Shown piece by piece: positions 1-6,914 of a DNA stretch of 14,200 bases (position 1 is its first letter; every line of letters begins with the position of its first letter). The position numbers were made by a program, and so were the translations under genes. This stretch comes from JACKGW01 sp964586025 (GTDB taxonomy: Bacteria > Planctomycetota > PLA2 > JAEUHO01), in NCBI GenBank assembly GCA_964586025.1, contig CAZPGF010000072.1:1-14200 (forward strand), written 5' to 3'. Under the pieces are notes generated by a model, which did no database searches, was not told where the DNA came from, and was given only the letters and a program-made list of their open reading frames with translations.

Positions 1-1341
1 GACCTCGCCCGTGTCCACGCTTCGCTGACTCGGGCGCGTCGCCGTCAGCAGGAGGTCCGTCGTCGGACCCGTGCCGTGCAGCCGCTCGACCGCGCCGTCG
101 GCGCCCAGGTGGAACGGCGGTGCCGCCGCGATCAGGGCGTTCGCCGGATACACGCAGGGCAGGTACACGACGTCGCCGCCGAGGCGGCGGAACGTGGCGA
201 CACCGTTCTCGACCGGTGCGGCATCGATCGCGCGCCACGCGCCGCCGTTGAAGACCGCGACGTAGGCGAACGCTTCCTTCGAGGCGTCGCCCTCCAGGGA
301 GACGGCGACGTCGAACGTCTCCCGGTACTGCGGTGTCACGTCAACGATCGTGCGGCTCGCGAGAAAGCGGTTCGGCGGTTGGCGGTCGGGGGGCAGGCGA
401 TCGACGAGGGCGTCGGGGCGCAAGGACCAGGTCTTCCGATAGACCTTCGCCGCGTGCGCCTGCCCGGCGACGCGTCCGCGGCCGTCCGCGTCGAGCAGCA
501 CCGCCCAGGCATGGTTGTTGTCGCGGTGCGCCCACCACGGCGTGAAGTCGGCGGCGACGGCGAGTCCGAGGCTGCGCGCCGCGAATGTCTGCATGTTCGT
601 GATGTCCTCGCAGCGGCCGAGACCGCTGCGACCCATTTCGCCGAAACCCTGGTCGGTCGGGTGGAGATAGAAGCGCTCGTCGAATCGCACGCGCGAGGCG
701 ACCTCGCCCTCGAGCCAGGACCAGACCTCGGCGGCGCTCCTCGCGGCGCGAGCGTTGTGCACCTCGGGCGCATAGCGGCGCAGGAGGTCAGGCATCCAGA
801 GGTCGACCGGCTCCTCGCTGCCGCGGTAGGGGAGGACGTACTCGAGGAACGTCGCCCACGTGACGCGACGGTGTCGAGGCGTTCGGTCCCACGCGGCGAA
901 CGCGGCGTCCACGTGCCGTTCCAGGAACGACGCGGTGACGTGCTCGAGGTCGCTCACGAAGCCGGAGCGGGCGAAGTCGAGCGGGCCGTGCTCGGCCTCG
1001 AGCCGTTGCAGTTCGGCGCGCGCGTCGGCGAACGTGTCGTGCGCCAGCGGATCGAACGCGACGTCGCGTCCTGCGCCGTCGCGCAGCGCGGTCGTCACGT
1101 AGCCATGGTGCGGCATGTTCGCGACGAGGAAGCGCATCGCAGGCAAGCGACGCGGGTCGGGGTGCGCGCGAGCCCATACGAGGGCCGTCTCGAGGGCCGG
1201 GCGGTTCGCCCCGGCCGCCGCGAGGGCGGCATCGACCCGGGCATCGGGGACGAGGTCGACGGGCGCGTCGCCGGCATGCGCCGCACCGAGCGCGATGACC
1301 GTGGCGAGCAGGGGCGCGATCGCACGCGTCAGCGAAGCCAC
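1..1341 (-). CDS. Exported transglutaminase-like protein (C-terminus cut by window edge)
   Basis: The frame is open from the left edge to GTG 1341, giving 447 residues with the C-terminus missing. The N-terminus reads as a signal peptide (MASLTRAIAPLLATVIALG, cleavage near AAHA/GD), so the protein is probably periplasmic or surface-exposed. A transglutaminase/papain-like core is visible: GRCEDITNMQTFAARSLGL with candidate catalytic Cys about residue 244, then NNHAW with His about 277 and Asp about 284. Upstream is FLEYVLPYRG (165-174), and after the core comes AKVYRKTW; both are typical of transglutaminase-like proteins known from Bacteroidota and Planctomycetota. Family members may act as cysteine peptidases or crosslinkers; the substrate cannot be told. 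The start overlaps the end of the upstream membrane-protein gene by 13 bases, so the two are probably translated together. No ATG exists in this frame near the signal peptide; GTG 1341 is my choice, and CTG 1332 is an alternative. Confidence 0.82.
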   Translation of the reverse strand, partial: MASLTRAIAPLLATVIALGAAHAGDAPVDLVPDARVDAALAAAGANRPALETALVWARAHPDPRRLPAMRFLVANMPHHGYVTTALRDGAGRDVAFDPLAHDTFADARAELQRLEAEHGPLDFARSGFVSDLEHVTASFLERHVDAAFAAWDRTPRHRRVTWATFLEYVLPYRGSEEPVDLWMPDLLRRYAPEVHNARAARSAAEVWSWLEGEVASRVRFDERFYLHPTDQGFGEMGRSGLGRCEDITNMQTFAARSLGLAVAADFTPWWAHRDNNHAWAVLLDADGRGRVAGQAHAAKVYRKTWSLRPDALVDRLPPDRQPPNRFLASRTIVDVTPQYRETFDVAVSLEGDASKEAFAYVAVFNGGAWRAIDAAPVENGVATFRRLGGDVVYLPCVYPANALIAAAPPFHLGADGAVERLHGTGPTTDLLLTATRPSQRSVDTGEV

Positions 1342-1652
1342 AGGGCCCACGCGAGCGCGGCCGCCGCCGCGACGAAGACGAGCGCAAGGGTGAACGACTT
1401 GACGGCGTGCGCGGCGCTGCGCCCGGCCTTGCGTAGACGCAACGAGAGCGCCGTCCATGCAAAGAAGAACAGCACGCCCGCGACGAGCCCGATCTGCCAC
1501 GGCGCGACCGAGGTGCGGTCCTTCGCGAGCCACGCGACGAGCGCGCCGATCACCGCGGACGGCCCGAGTTTCCAAGCCAGGCGCGTGAGCAGATCCGGGC
1601 CGCCCTTCCGCTTGGGGGCGGGGGCGGATGTCGCGGCAGGCGGGGTCGTCAT
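1329..1652 (-). CDS. Small three-helix membrane protein
   Basis: This is a 107-residue protein with a hydrophilic Pro/Ala/Lys-rich N-terminus (residues 1-28). Three hydrophobic segments follow, at about 31-43, 52-70 and 86-106, so it is an inner-membrane protein. The ATG at 1652 is preceded by a strong Shine-Dalgarno (GGAGGAAGG, about 7 bases upstream), which fixes the start. The gene ends inside the start region of the transglutaminase-like gene, so the pair forms an operon, and the small protein could be its membrane partner (inference from arrangement only). A TAGGCT hexamer at 1697-1692 could be its promoter. I do not recognise a named family. Confidence 0.72.
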   Translation of the reverse strand: MTTPPAATSAPAPKRKGGPDLLTRLAWKLGPSAVIGALVAWLAKDRTSVAPWQIGLVAGVLFFFAWTALSLRLRKAGRSAAHAVKSFTLALVFVAAAAALAWALWLR

Positions 1653-1691
1653 GGGCCTTCCTCCAGGCTTGGTGTCGCAGCCGAAGGGGGG

Positions 1692-1714
1692 AGCCTACCC
1701 GGCGTCGGTAGAGT
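1692..1714. promoter_or_regulatory. Divergent promoter pair with back-to-back -10-like hexamers
   Basis: Two -10-like hexamers lie on opposite strands: TAGGCT (1697 down to 1692) facing the membrane-protein gene and TAGAGT (1709-1714) facing the gene at 1724. They sit inside a short inverted repeat, CTACC (1695-1699) / GGTAG (1707-1711). Neither has a clear TTGACA-type -35. The plus-strand hexamer ends only 9 bases before ATG 1724, which would start the transcript within a few bases of the start codon. The minus-strand one leaves a leader of about 30 bases that contains the strong Shine-Dalgarno. Confidence 0.4.
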
Positions 1715-1723
1715 CGGCGCCGC

Positions 1724-2533
1724 ATGACGTCGTCGCGCTCCCTCTGGTCCGGGCTGTTCGGCGGTCGCCGCCGGTACCGGGAAGGGGCGTCCGTCGACTC
1801 CCCTGCGGCAGCGGCCGCGGGGGCGGTGGGGGTCGGGCCGAACGCCGCGCCGGACGTCGCGGGCCCTCCGATGGACGTCAAGGCGCTGGTGAACCCCGAG
1901 GAGCGCTTGCTACTGCTCGAGCGCGCGAGCGTCGCGTGGGGGTCGCGCGTCGCGGAACGGCCGGAGGCGCTCGCCCGCCGTCGCGCCGCGCTGGATCGCG
2001 CCCGACCGCGCGTGCCGGTCGGTCCGACCCTGCTCGTCGGCGCGGATCGCACCTGGCTCACGGACCTGGCGAGCGACGGAGCGGAGATCGTGGTCGTCGA
2101 ACTCGCGACGAGCGCGCGCGAGTCGCTCGGGGCGAGTCACGGTGGCGACGGTACGGGCCACGTCGTGGTGCAGTCGCTGTCCTGGTGGTTGCGTGCTCTC
2201 GACGACGCCGCGTTCGGGCGCGTGGTGATTCCGGCATTCAGCATCGCGGCGACGAGTCCGCCGATCGCGGCGGAACTCGTGCGCATGGCGGCCCGAGTCC
2301 TGAAGCGCGACGGGATCCTCTACGTCGAGGCGTGCGTCCACCGCCCCGGTCACGCGTGGCGGGCACGGACGGAACTCGGCTCGACGGACGCACCGCCGAC
2401 GAATCACGTGCTCCCCGCCGGCGACCTGTTCTCGGCGCTCGCCGCGGAGCGGACGGTCCCGCTCGACGTTCGCGAACTCCTCGCCCCCGCCGGCGAGATC
2501 GCGCTGGCCGTCCTCGCCCGCCGCGGGCGGTGA
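1724..2533 (+). CDS. Possible degenerate SAM-dependent methyltransferase-like protein
   Basis: The gene encodes 269 residues. The first 50 are low-complexity Ala/Gly/Pro and are probably disordered. The rest suggests a Rossmann-type methyltransferase core: a beta strand and turn TLLVGADRTWLTDL (102-115), an acidic strand end IVVVELA (122-128), GRVVIPAFSIAA (165-176) at the expected position of strand 4, and an amphipathic helix then strand ELVRMAARVLKRDGILYVEA (184-203), which resembles the post-motif region. The glycine-rich SAM loop is not canonical (VGADRT), so catalytic activity is doubtful. There is no good Shine-Dalgarno before ATG 1724; the next in-frame ATG (1871) would drop only the disordered part. 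msrA follows on the same strand after 47 bases, so the two may be cotranscribed. Coding is well supported; the family call is tentative. Confidence 0.55.
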   Translation: MTSSRSLWSGLFGGRRRYREGASVDSPAAAAAGAVGVGPNAAPDVAGPPMDVKALVNPEERLLLLERASVAWGSRVAERPEALARRRAALDRARPRVPVGPTLLVGADRTWLTDLASDGAEIVVVELATSARESLGASHGGDGTGHVVVQSLSWWLRALDDAAFGRVVIPAFSIAATSPPIAAELVRMAARVLKRDGILYVEACVHRPGHAWRARTELGSTDAPPTNHVLPAGDLFSALAAERTVPLDVRELLAPAGEIALAVLARRGR

Positions 2534-2580
2534 CCCGAGAAAGGTGGTCGCGGATCCCAGGGCGCGTCGAAGATGGGCGC

Positions 2581-3144
2581 ATGAGCGAGTCGCCCACGGG
2601 TCCTGGGTCTTCCGAGGAGGCCGTCGCCGTCTTCGGAGGTGGGTGTTTCTGGTGCGTGGAGGCCGTGTTTCGGCGCCTGAAGGGGGTGGTGTCGGTGGAG
2701 TCGGGCTACTGCGGTGGCACGACGGCCGCTCCGACCTACGAGGAGGTCTGCACCGGTCGGAGCGGCCACGCCGAGGTCGTGCGCGTGCGATTCGATCCGG
2801 CGCTCGTGCCGTACGTGCGCCTGCTCGAGGTCTTCTTCGCGACACACGACCCCACGACCCAGGACCGGCAGGGCGCGGATGTCGGGAGCCAGTATCGTTC
2901 GGTGATCTTCGCGCAGGACGACGTGCAGCGACGCGAAGCGAACGACGCGATCGCACGCCTCGACGCGAGCGGCGTCTACGATCGGCCGGTCGTCACGCAG
3001 GTCGTCGACGCGGCGCCGGTGGTTCCCGCCGAGCCGTACCATCAGGACTACTGGGCGCGCAATCCGGGGCAGCCGTACTGCGAGGCGACGATCCCGGCGA
3101 AGATCGAGAAGTTGCGTCGCCTGTTCGCCTCCGACCTGCGCTGA
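2581..3144 (+). CDS. msrA: Peptide methionine sulfoxide reductase MsrA
   Basis: MsrA reduces methionine-S-sulfoxide in proteins and free methionine to methionine, repairing oxidative damage. The 187-residue product carries the family signature FGGGCFWCVEAVF (18-30) with catalytic Cys22. It also has SGYCGG (41-46), the substrate-site region GHAEVV, HDPTTQDRQGADVGSQYRS, and EPYHQDYW (151-158). NPGQPYC (161-167) places a likely resolving Cys167 near the C-terminus, recycled by thioredoxin in the family. Length is normal for a stand-alone MsrA; no MsrB domain is fused or adjacent. With no signal peptide, it should be cytoplasmic. ATG 2581 is chosen because the family starts just before the GGGCFW block. 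The frame is open for about 2500 bases upstream, but that part is the shadow of other genes, not a fusion. Confidence 0.96.
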   Translation: MSESPTGPGSSEEAVAVFGGGCFWCVEAVFRRLKGVVSVESGYCGGTTAAPTYEEVCTGRSGHAEVVRVRFDPALVPYVRLLEVFFATHDPTTQDRQGADVGSQYRSVIFAQDDVQRREANDAIARLDASGVYDRPVVTQVVDAAPVVPAEPYHQDYWARNPGQPYCEATIPAKIEKLRRLFASDLR

Positions 3145-3195
3145 ACCCACCCGCGACGCGCGCGTTTGCGGGACGCCGACCGAGATGCGTCGCGC

Positions 3196-4398
3196 CTAGC
3201 GGAGCCCGGCTTCGAGCGTCAGCGCGGAGTAGGCGGTGGCCCCGACGAGCATGTACGACGAGTGCAGGAAGTCGCTCGTGCTTCCGTCGGCGCGGATCGT
3301 CTTGACGACGTGCGGTCGAAGACGCGCGTGCCAGGCCTCGCGCTCGTCGTCGGGGAGACGCTCGATGGCGAGCGCCGCGTAGTAGTGTCCGAAGTTGTAG
3401 AAGTAGCCGGCGTTGAAGTAATGGCCTTCGTGGGGGATCGGACGCATCCGCGCGGTGTCGAGGAACCGGTGGTGGTCGAAGAACGCCGTCAGGCCTTCGC
3501 GCAGCGCCGCCGCGTCGATGATCGGGCGACCGAGCGTGTGCAGGGCCCAGTTGCCGACCTGGATGCGCCCGAGGCTGCCTTTGACCTGATTGATGTCCTC
3601 GCCGCCGGTGAACCACGGGATCGGATCGAGCGAGTACTGGTAGGCGCCGTTCGGCAGGCGGCAGCGCTCGAGGTAGCGGATCGCGCGCGTGATCACGCGC
3701 TGGTCCTCGAGCCAGCCGAGGCGTTTCGCGTCGGCCAGCGCCGGGAGGACGAGCGCCGTGCAGAAACTCGTCGCCCACTTGGTGCGGGAGGTCCACGGCG
3801 GGTCGTCGTAGTACGCCCAGCCGCCGAGCGGGGCCTGGTTGGCGACCAGCAGCGCGACCCACTCGCGCGCGCGGCCTGCGATCTTCTCGCGCAGATCCGC
3901 TCGCTCCGCGAGTCGCGGGTTCTCGAACGCGGCGACCGAGGCCACGACCCCGTAGAGCGCCGGCCAGAGATGGTCGCTGTCCCAGTGACTCCCGCGACGC
4001 GGCAGTCGCGTCGTCGCAAGCCAGGTGAGTCCCTTGACGAGCGCCGCATCGCGCGCTTCCGCCGCGGGTGCCTCGAGCAGCGCCATCACGGCGAGGCAGC
4101 TCGCGGCAACCTGCCAGCAGTAGTGCGTCTCGACCGCGAAGTGCACCTCCGTCAAGGAACCCGGGGTCGACTCGCCCCATGCGCCGCTCTCGCGCTGGTT
4201 GGCGACGAGCCAGGCGAGGCAGCGGTCGGAGGTCGCGCGCGCGGTGGCGGCGTCGAGCGTCGGGCGAACGGCGTTGGGCGCTGCCGGCGTGGCCGGCGTC
4301 TCGCGAGCCCAGGCGCCGCGCACGGCGCATCCGAGCACGACGGCTCCGACGATCGCGGTACACGAGGACGGCCACGAACCGGACCTGCGCCGGATCAT
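3196..4398 (-). CDS. Exported alpha/alpha-toroid protein (prenyltransferase / squalene-cyclase repeat type)
   Basis: The gene encodes 400 residues. An N-terminal basic then hydrophobic stretch (1-31, cleavage near AWA/RE) indicates export. The mature part has repeated helical units ending in Gly-X-Trp-like turns, as in squalene-hopene cyclase and prenyltransferase toroids: CLAWLVANQRESGAWGES (60-77), GLTWLATTRLPRRGSHWD (123-140), WVALLVANQAPLGGWAYYDD (180-199) and AIRYLERCRLPNGAYQYS (239-256), then aromatic-rich GHYFNAGYFYNFGHYYAALA (325-344). The DXDDTA catalytic motif of hopene cyclases is absent, so a cyclase role is not supported; a binding or structural role is more likely. The gene starts 10 bases after the stop of the lipoprotein gene, with GAGG a few bases before ATG 4398. 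The two surely form an operon. Longer in-frame starts would lie inside the upstream gene and give no signal peptide. Confidence 0.8.
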   Translation of the reverse strand: MIRRRSGSWPSSCTAIVGAVVLGCAVRGAWARETPATPAAPNAVRPTLDAATARATSDRCLAWLVANQRESGAWGESTPGSLTEVHFAVETHYCWQVAASCLAVMALLEAPAAEARDAALVKGLTWLATTRLPRRGSHWDSDHLWPALYGVVASVAAFENPRLAERADLREKIAGRAREWVALLVANQAPLGGWAYYDDPPWTSRTKWATSFCTALVLPALADAKRLGWLEDQRVITRAIRYLERCRLPNGAYQYSLDPIPWFTGGEDINQVKGSLGRIQVGNWALHTLGRPIIDAAALREGLTAFFDHHRFLDTARMRPIPHEGHYFNAGYFYNFGHYYAALAIERLPDDEREAWHARLRPHVVKTIRADGSTSDFLHSSYMLVGATAYSALTLEAGLR

Positions 4399-4408
4399 GC
4401 GCGCCTCG

Positions 4409-5338
4409 TCAGCGTCCGTCCGCGGGCGGGGGGGACGGGTCGCCCGGGGGAGGCATGTGCGTCGGGTCGGTAGGCAGCGGCAGCGGGCTTCCGTCCTCGG
4501 CCATGCCGGGCAACGGCATGAGACCGGGCGGCAGCGGATTGACCAGACGCGACCCGGGCGGCGGGTCGGGCAGGCCGAGGTTCGTCGGTGGCCCGCCGAG
4601 CTTCTTGTCGAGGCGCCGAATCTTTCGGCGCAGCGACTCGATCTCCTGGAACGCCTTGTACAGCCCGAGAGCACGCCCCATCCGCTCCCGCTCGTAGTCC
4701 TCGTTCGCGTCGATCCAGGTGTTGTGGGCCTTCTCGGCCGCGCGCTGCAGTTCCCGCTCCTCGCGCGGCAGTTCCTCGTCGCGCAGGCGCGTCGCCTCCT
4801 TCTCGGCGAGCTCCAGGTCCCTCTTGGCGAACTCGACCTGCTTGCGACCGCGGTGGAGGACGAGTTCCTTCGTCATCGTCGCGAACTCCTCGGCGGCGTA
4901 CATCGCCTCGAGTTCCTTCAACTCCTGTTCGCTCTGGTGGAGCCAGTCGCGACTGCGGTCGAGCGACAGCGCGGATCGTGCGAGGCGGTCCGCCTTGCCC
5001 GTCGCGAGGAACTCGTCGAGCTTCTTCTTGGCCTCGTCGCGCTCGCGCTCCGCCTCGACGGCCTTCACCTGGGCGCGCCGATCCTCATGAAGGTTCTCGA
5101 ACTTGAGCCGCTCCTCCTCGAAGCGCGCCTGGGTGTACTCGACGACCAGGTCGTCGCGCTCGATCTCCAGTTCGAGGCGCTCGTCGTCATCGAGTTCGTC
5201 GTCGTCCTTCTCGCCGCCGGACTTGTCGGCGGTGTCGGCGCCAGACGATCCGCGCGACATCTCGCCGCAGCCGACGAGGAACGCCGTGACGAGCGCGGCG
5301 AGGACGAACGTCCACACGGTCGAGATGAGACGGATCAC
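4409..5338 (-). CDS. Coiled-coil lipoprotein with acidic linker and proline-rich tail
   Basis: The gene encodes 309 residues from GTG 5338, which is preceded by a clear Shine-Dalgarno (GGAGGG, 6-7 bases away). The signal sequence ends in a lipobox, FLVGC, with lipidated Cys24. Residues 25-54 are an acidic, disordered spacer. About 55-248 is one long charged, heptad-rich helical region, very likely a coiled coil (for example RFEEERLKFENLHEDRRAQV at 72-91). The last 60 residues are rich in Pro, Gly and Met. This layout suits an envelope-anchored spacer or scaffold, probably on the periplasmic face. It is the first gene of an operon with the toroid protein at 3196-4398. A TATGCT hexamer at 5374-5369 would give a leader of about 24 bases. 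I recognise no named family. Confidence 0.8.
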   Translation of the reverse strand: MIRLISTVWTFVLAALVTAFLVGCGEMSRGSSGADTADKSGGEKDDDELDDDERLELEIERDDLVVEYTQARFEEERLKFENLHEDRRAQVKAVEAERERDEAKKKLDEFLATGKADRLARSALSLDRSRDWLHQSEQELKELEAMYAAEEFATMTKELVLHRGRKQVEFAKRDLELAEKEATRLRDEELPREERELQRAAEKAHNTWIDANEDYERERMGRALGLYKAFQEIESLRRKIRRLDKKLGGPPTNLGLPDPPPGSRLVNPLPPGLMPLPGMAEDGSPLPLPTDPTHMPPPGDPSPPPADGR

Positions 5339-5618
5339 GGGATCCCTCCGATGCGTAGCCGGGCGAGGAGCATAGCAGCCGGGTCGGCCGTCCCCTCGGC
5401 CGGTCGGATCGTCCCCGGTTCGGGTTCCCGCTCGGGGGCCGTCGACCACGCGACCCCGTTCATCCGCAACGCCAAGGACGCCCCGAACACATGCCGGATC
5501 CGTGACGCCGGTTCCCCGCATGGCCGAGGTCCCGGGTCCGCACGCGCGGAGGCAGCGGGAATGCGGCAGGCTCGTGCTTTCCGGTCATGCTCTCCGGGCC
5601 CGGAGGTGGTCGTCCGCC
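5339..5618. other. Divergent intergenic region (280 bases)
   Basis: This stretch separates the lipoprotein operon (leftward) from the MFS gene (rightward). It contains the lipoprotein ribosome site and -10-like box on the left, a hairpin at 5382-5405 (stem centred on GGCCG/CGGCC, loop TCCCCT), and the GGAGGTGG ribosome site of the MFS gene at its right end. I see no convincing gene and no clear plus-strand promoter. An in-frame ATG at 5502 would extend the MFS protein by 39 mostly polar residues, but it lacks a ribosome site. Confidence 0.5.
5369..5374 (-). promoter_or_regulatory. -10-like hexamer TATGCT for the lipoprotein/toroid operon
   Basis: On the minus strand TATGCT lies 30 bases before GTG 5338, so transcription would start about 5362 and leave a short leader carrying the GGAGGG ribosome site. 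No convincing -35 box is seen. The call rests on position and on similarity to the other TAGRNT hexamers in the window. Confidence 0.35.
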
Positions 5619-6881
5619 ATGGTCGAGCGCTTCACCGCCCACCATCACCTGCGGGCCTCCCTCGCACTCGGATGTGCGCAGGGCGTGTTCACGCTGAACG
5701 AATACGTCGCGAAGAACGAACTCGGGGCGACGCGTTGGCACATCGTCGCGCTCGGTCTTGCGCCCGCGCTGGCGCAGACGCTCTCGAGCGTCCGCAACCC
5801 GGTCCGACCCGGGCACCTGTTCGGACGCCGGCCGTTTCGCGTGCTCGGCATCGGCTTCCACATGCCGGTCGCGCTCCTCGGGATCGTGGCGGCGCTCGGG
5901 CTGGGGATCGCTCCGACGGCGTTCGTTGCCGTCCTCGCGCTGGCATCGATCGGCGGCGCGCTGCTCACCCCGACCCAGGGGGCGATCCTCTCGAACAACT
6001 ACCCGGCCGCGCGCCGGAGCAGCCGCTACGCCTCGGCGGTCAGCGTCCACGCACTCGGCCTCGTCGTGGTCGGCCTGCCGCTCGGCTGGGCGCTCGACAC
6101 GCACATCGTCGAGTGGCCGCTCGCGTACCTCCTGGGCTCCGCACTCGCCGCGCTCGGCTACGCGCGTTGGGGGAAGATGCGCCGTCGTCGCCCGCCGCCG
6201 GTTCCGCCCGACCTGCCGGTCTGGAACTCGCCGTGGCGCGTCCTGTTCCGCGACAAGCGCTTCCTCGCCTTCGAGATCGCGTTCATGGTCTACGGGACCG
6301 GGTTCCTCGCGCTGCAACCGGTTCTGCCGCTCTACCTGATCGAGGAATTGAACGCCGGCTACACCGAGGCCGCGTTCGCACGCGGCACGCTCTTCACGCT
6401 CGCCATGGTCGTGGCGTCGCCCATCATGGGGCGCGTCGGAGACCGCTACGGCGTGCTGCGCCTCGGCGCCCTCGGGTTCGTGATCCTCGCGCTGTTCGCC
6501 GGTATCCTGCTCACCTGGCGCGACATGACCGGCGTGTTCGTCGCGTTCGCGGTGTACGGCGTCGCGATGGCCTGCGTCAACGTGTCGTGGAACCTCGGAC
6601 CGATCGCCCTCGCGCAGGGACGCGACCCGCTCCCGTACCTGAAGGCGCACATCGGATTGATCGGAATCCGCGCGACGATCGGCATGGTGGCCGGTTCGGC
6701 GATCCAGGCGGCCTTCGGCAGCCTGGTCGTCTTCGCCGGCGTCCTCGGCCTCGAGATCATCGCCGCGACGATCATGCTGTTCACGGCCGGCATCGGACGT
6801 CCCCCGTGGCGCTTGCGCGGCGCGCGCGCCGCGGCTCTCGTTCCACCGCCGGCCGAGACGAATGCCCCGCCTGCGCCGTGA
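5619..6881 (+). CDS. Major facilitator superfamily transporter
   Basis: The 420-residue protein has about twelve hydrophobic segments split by a basic central loop (KMRRRRPPPVP, 186-196), the usual two-bundle MFS layout. The conserved MFS loop motif is seen in the second half as GRVGDRYGVLR (271-281). The first half has a matching loop, NNYPAARRSSRYASA (126-140). It sits in the inner membrane and moves a small solute or drug; nothing in the sequence identifies the substrate. The start is set at ATG 5619 because GGAGGTGG lies about 10 bases upstream and the first helix (LGCAQGVF) follows soon after. The proline-rich C-terminal 20 residues are cytoplasmic tail. It converges with the double ligase gene, whose stop is about 33 bases away. 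Export of a ligase product is conceivable but unsupported. Confidence 0.88.
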   Translation: MVERFTAHHHLRASLALGCAQGVFTLNEYVAKNELGATRWHIVALGLAPALAQTLSSVRNPVRPGHLFGRRPFRVLGIGFHMPVALLGIVAALGLGIAPTAFVAVLALASIGGALLTPTQGAILSNNYPAARRSSRYASAVSVHALGLVVVGLPLGWALDTHIVEWPLAYLLGSALAALGYARWGKMRRRRPPPVPPDLPVWNSPWRVLFRDKRFLAFEIAFMVYGTGFLALQPVLPLYLIEELNAGYTEAAFARGTLFTLAMVVASPIMGRVGDRYGVLRLGALGFVILALFAGILLTWRDMTGVFVAFAVYGVAMACVNVSWNLGPIALAQGRDPLPYLKAHIGLIGIRATIGMVAGSAIQAAFGSLVVFAGVLGLEIIAATIMLFTAGIGRPPWRLRGARAAALVPPPAETNAPPAP

Positions 6882-6914
6882 TCGCGCCCTCGGCGGTGCC
6901 CGCGCCCCCGCCGC

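Noticed and set aside
76..2580. Open frame of about 835 codons running in frame into msrA, which would suggest a giant MsrA fusion
   Set aside because: Its codons are the mirror of the transglutaminase-like gene on the other strand (same phase, Arg/Val-rich junk), it crosses the methyltransferase-like gene in another frame, and MsrA has its normal start and length at 2581.
5502..5618. 39-residue N-terminal extension of the MFS transporter
   Set aside because: No ribosome site before ATG 5502, polar sequence without family resemblance, while GGAGGTGG precedes ATG 5619.
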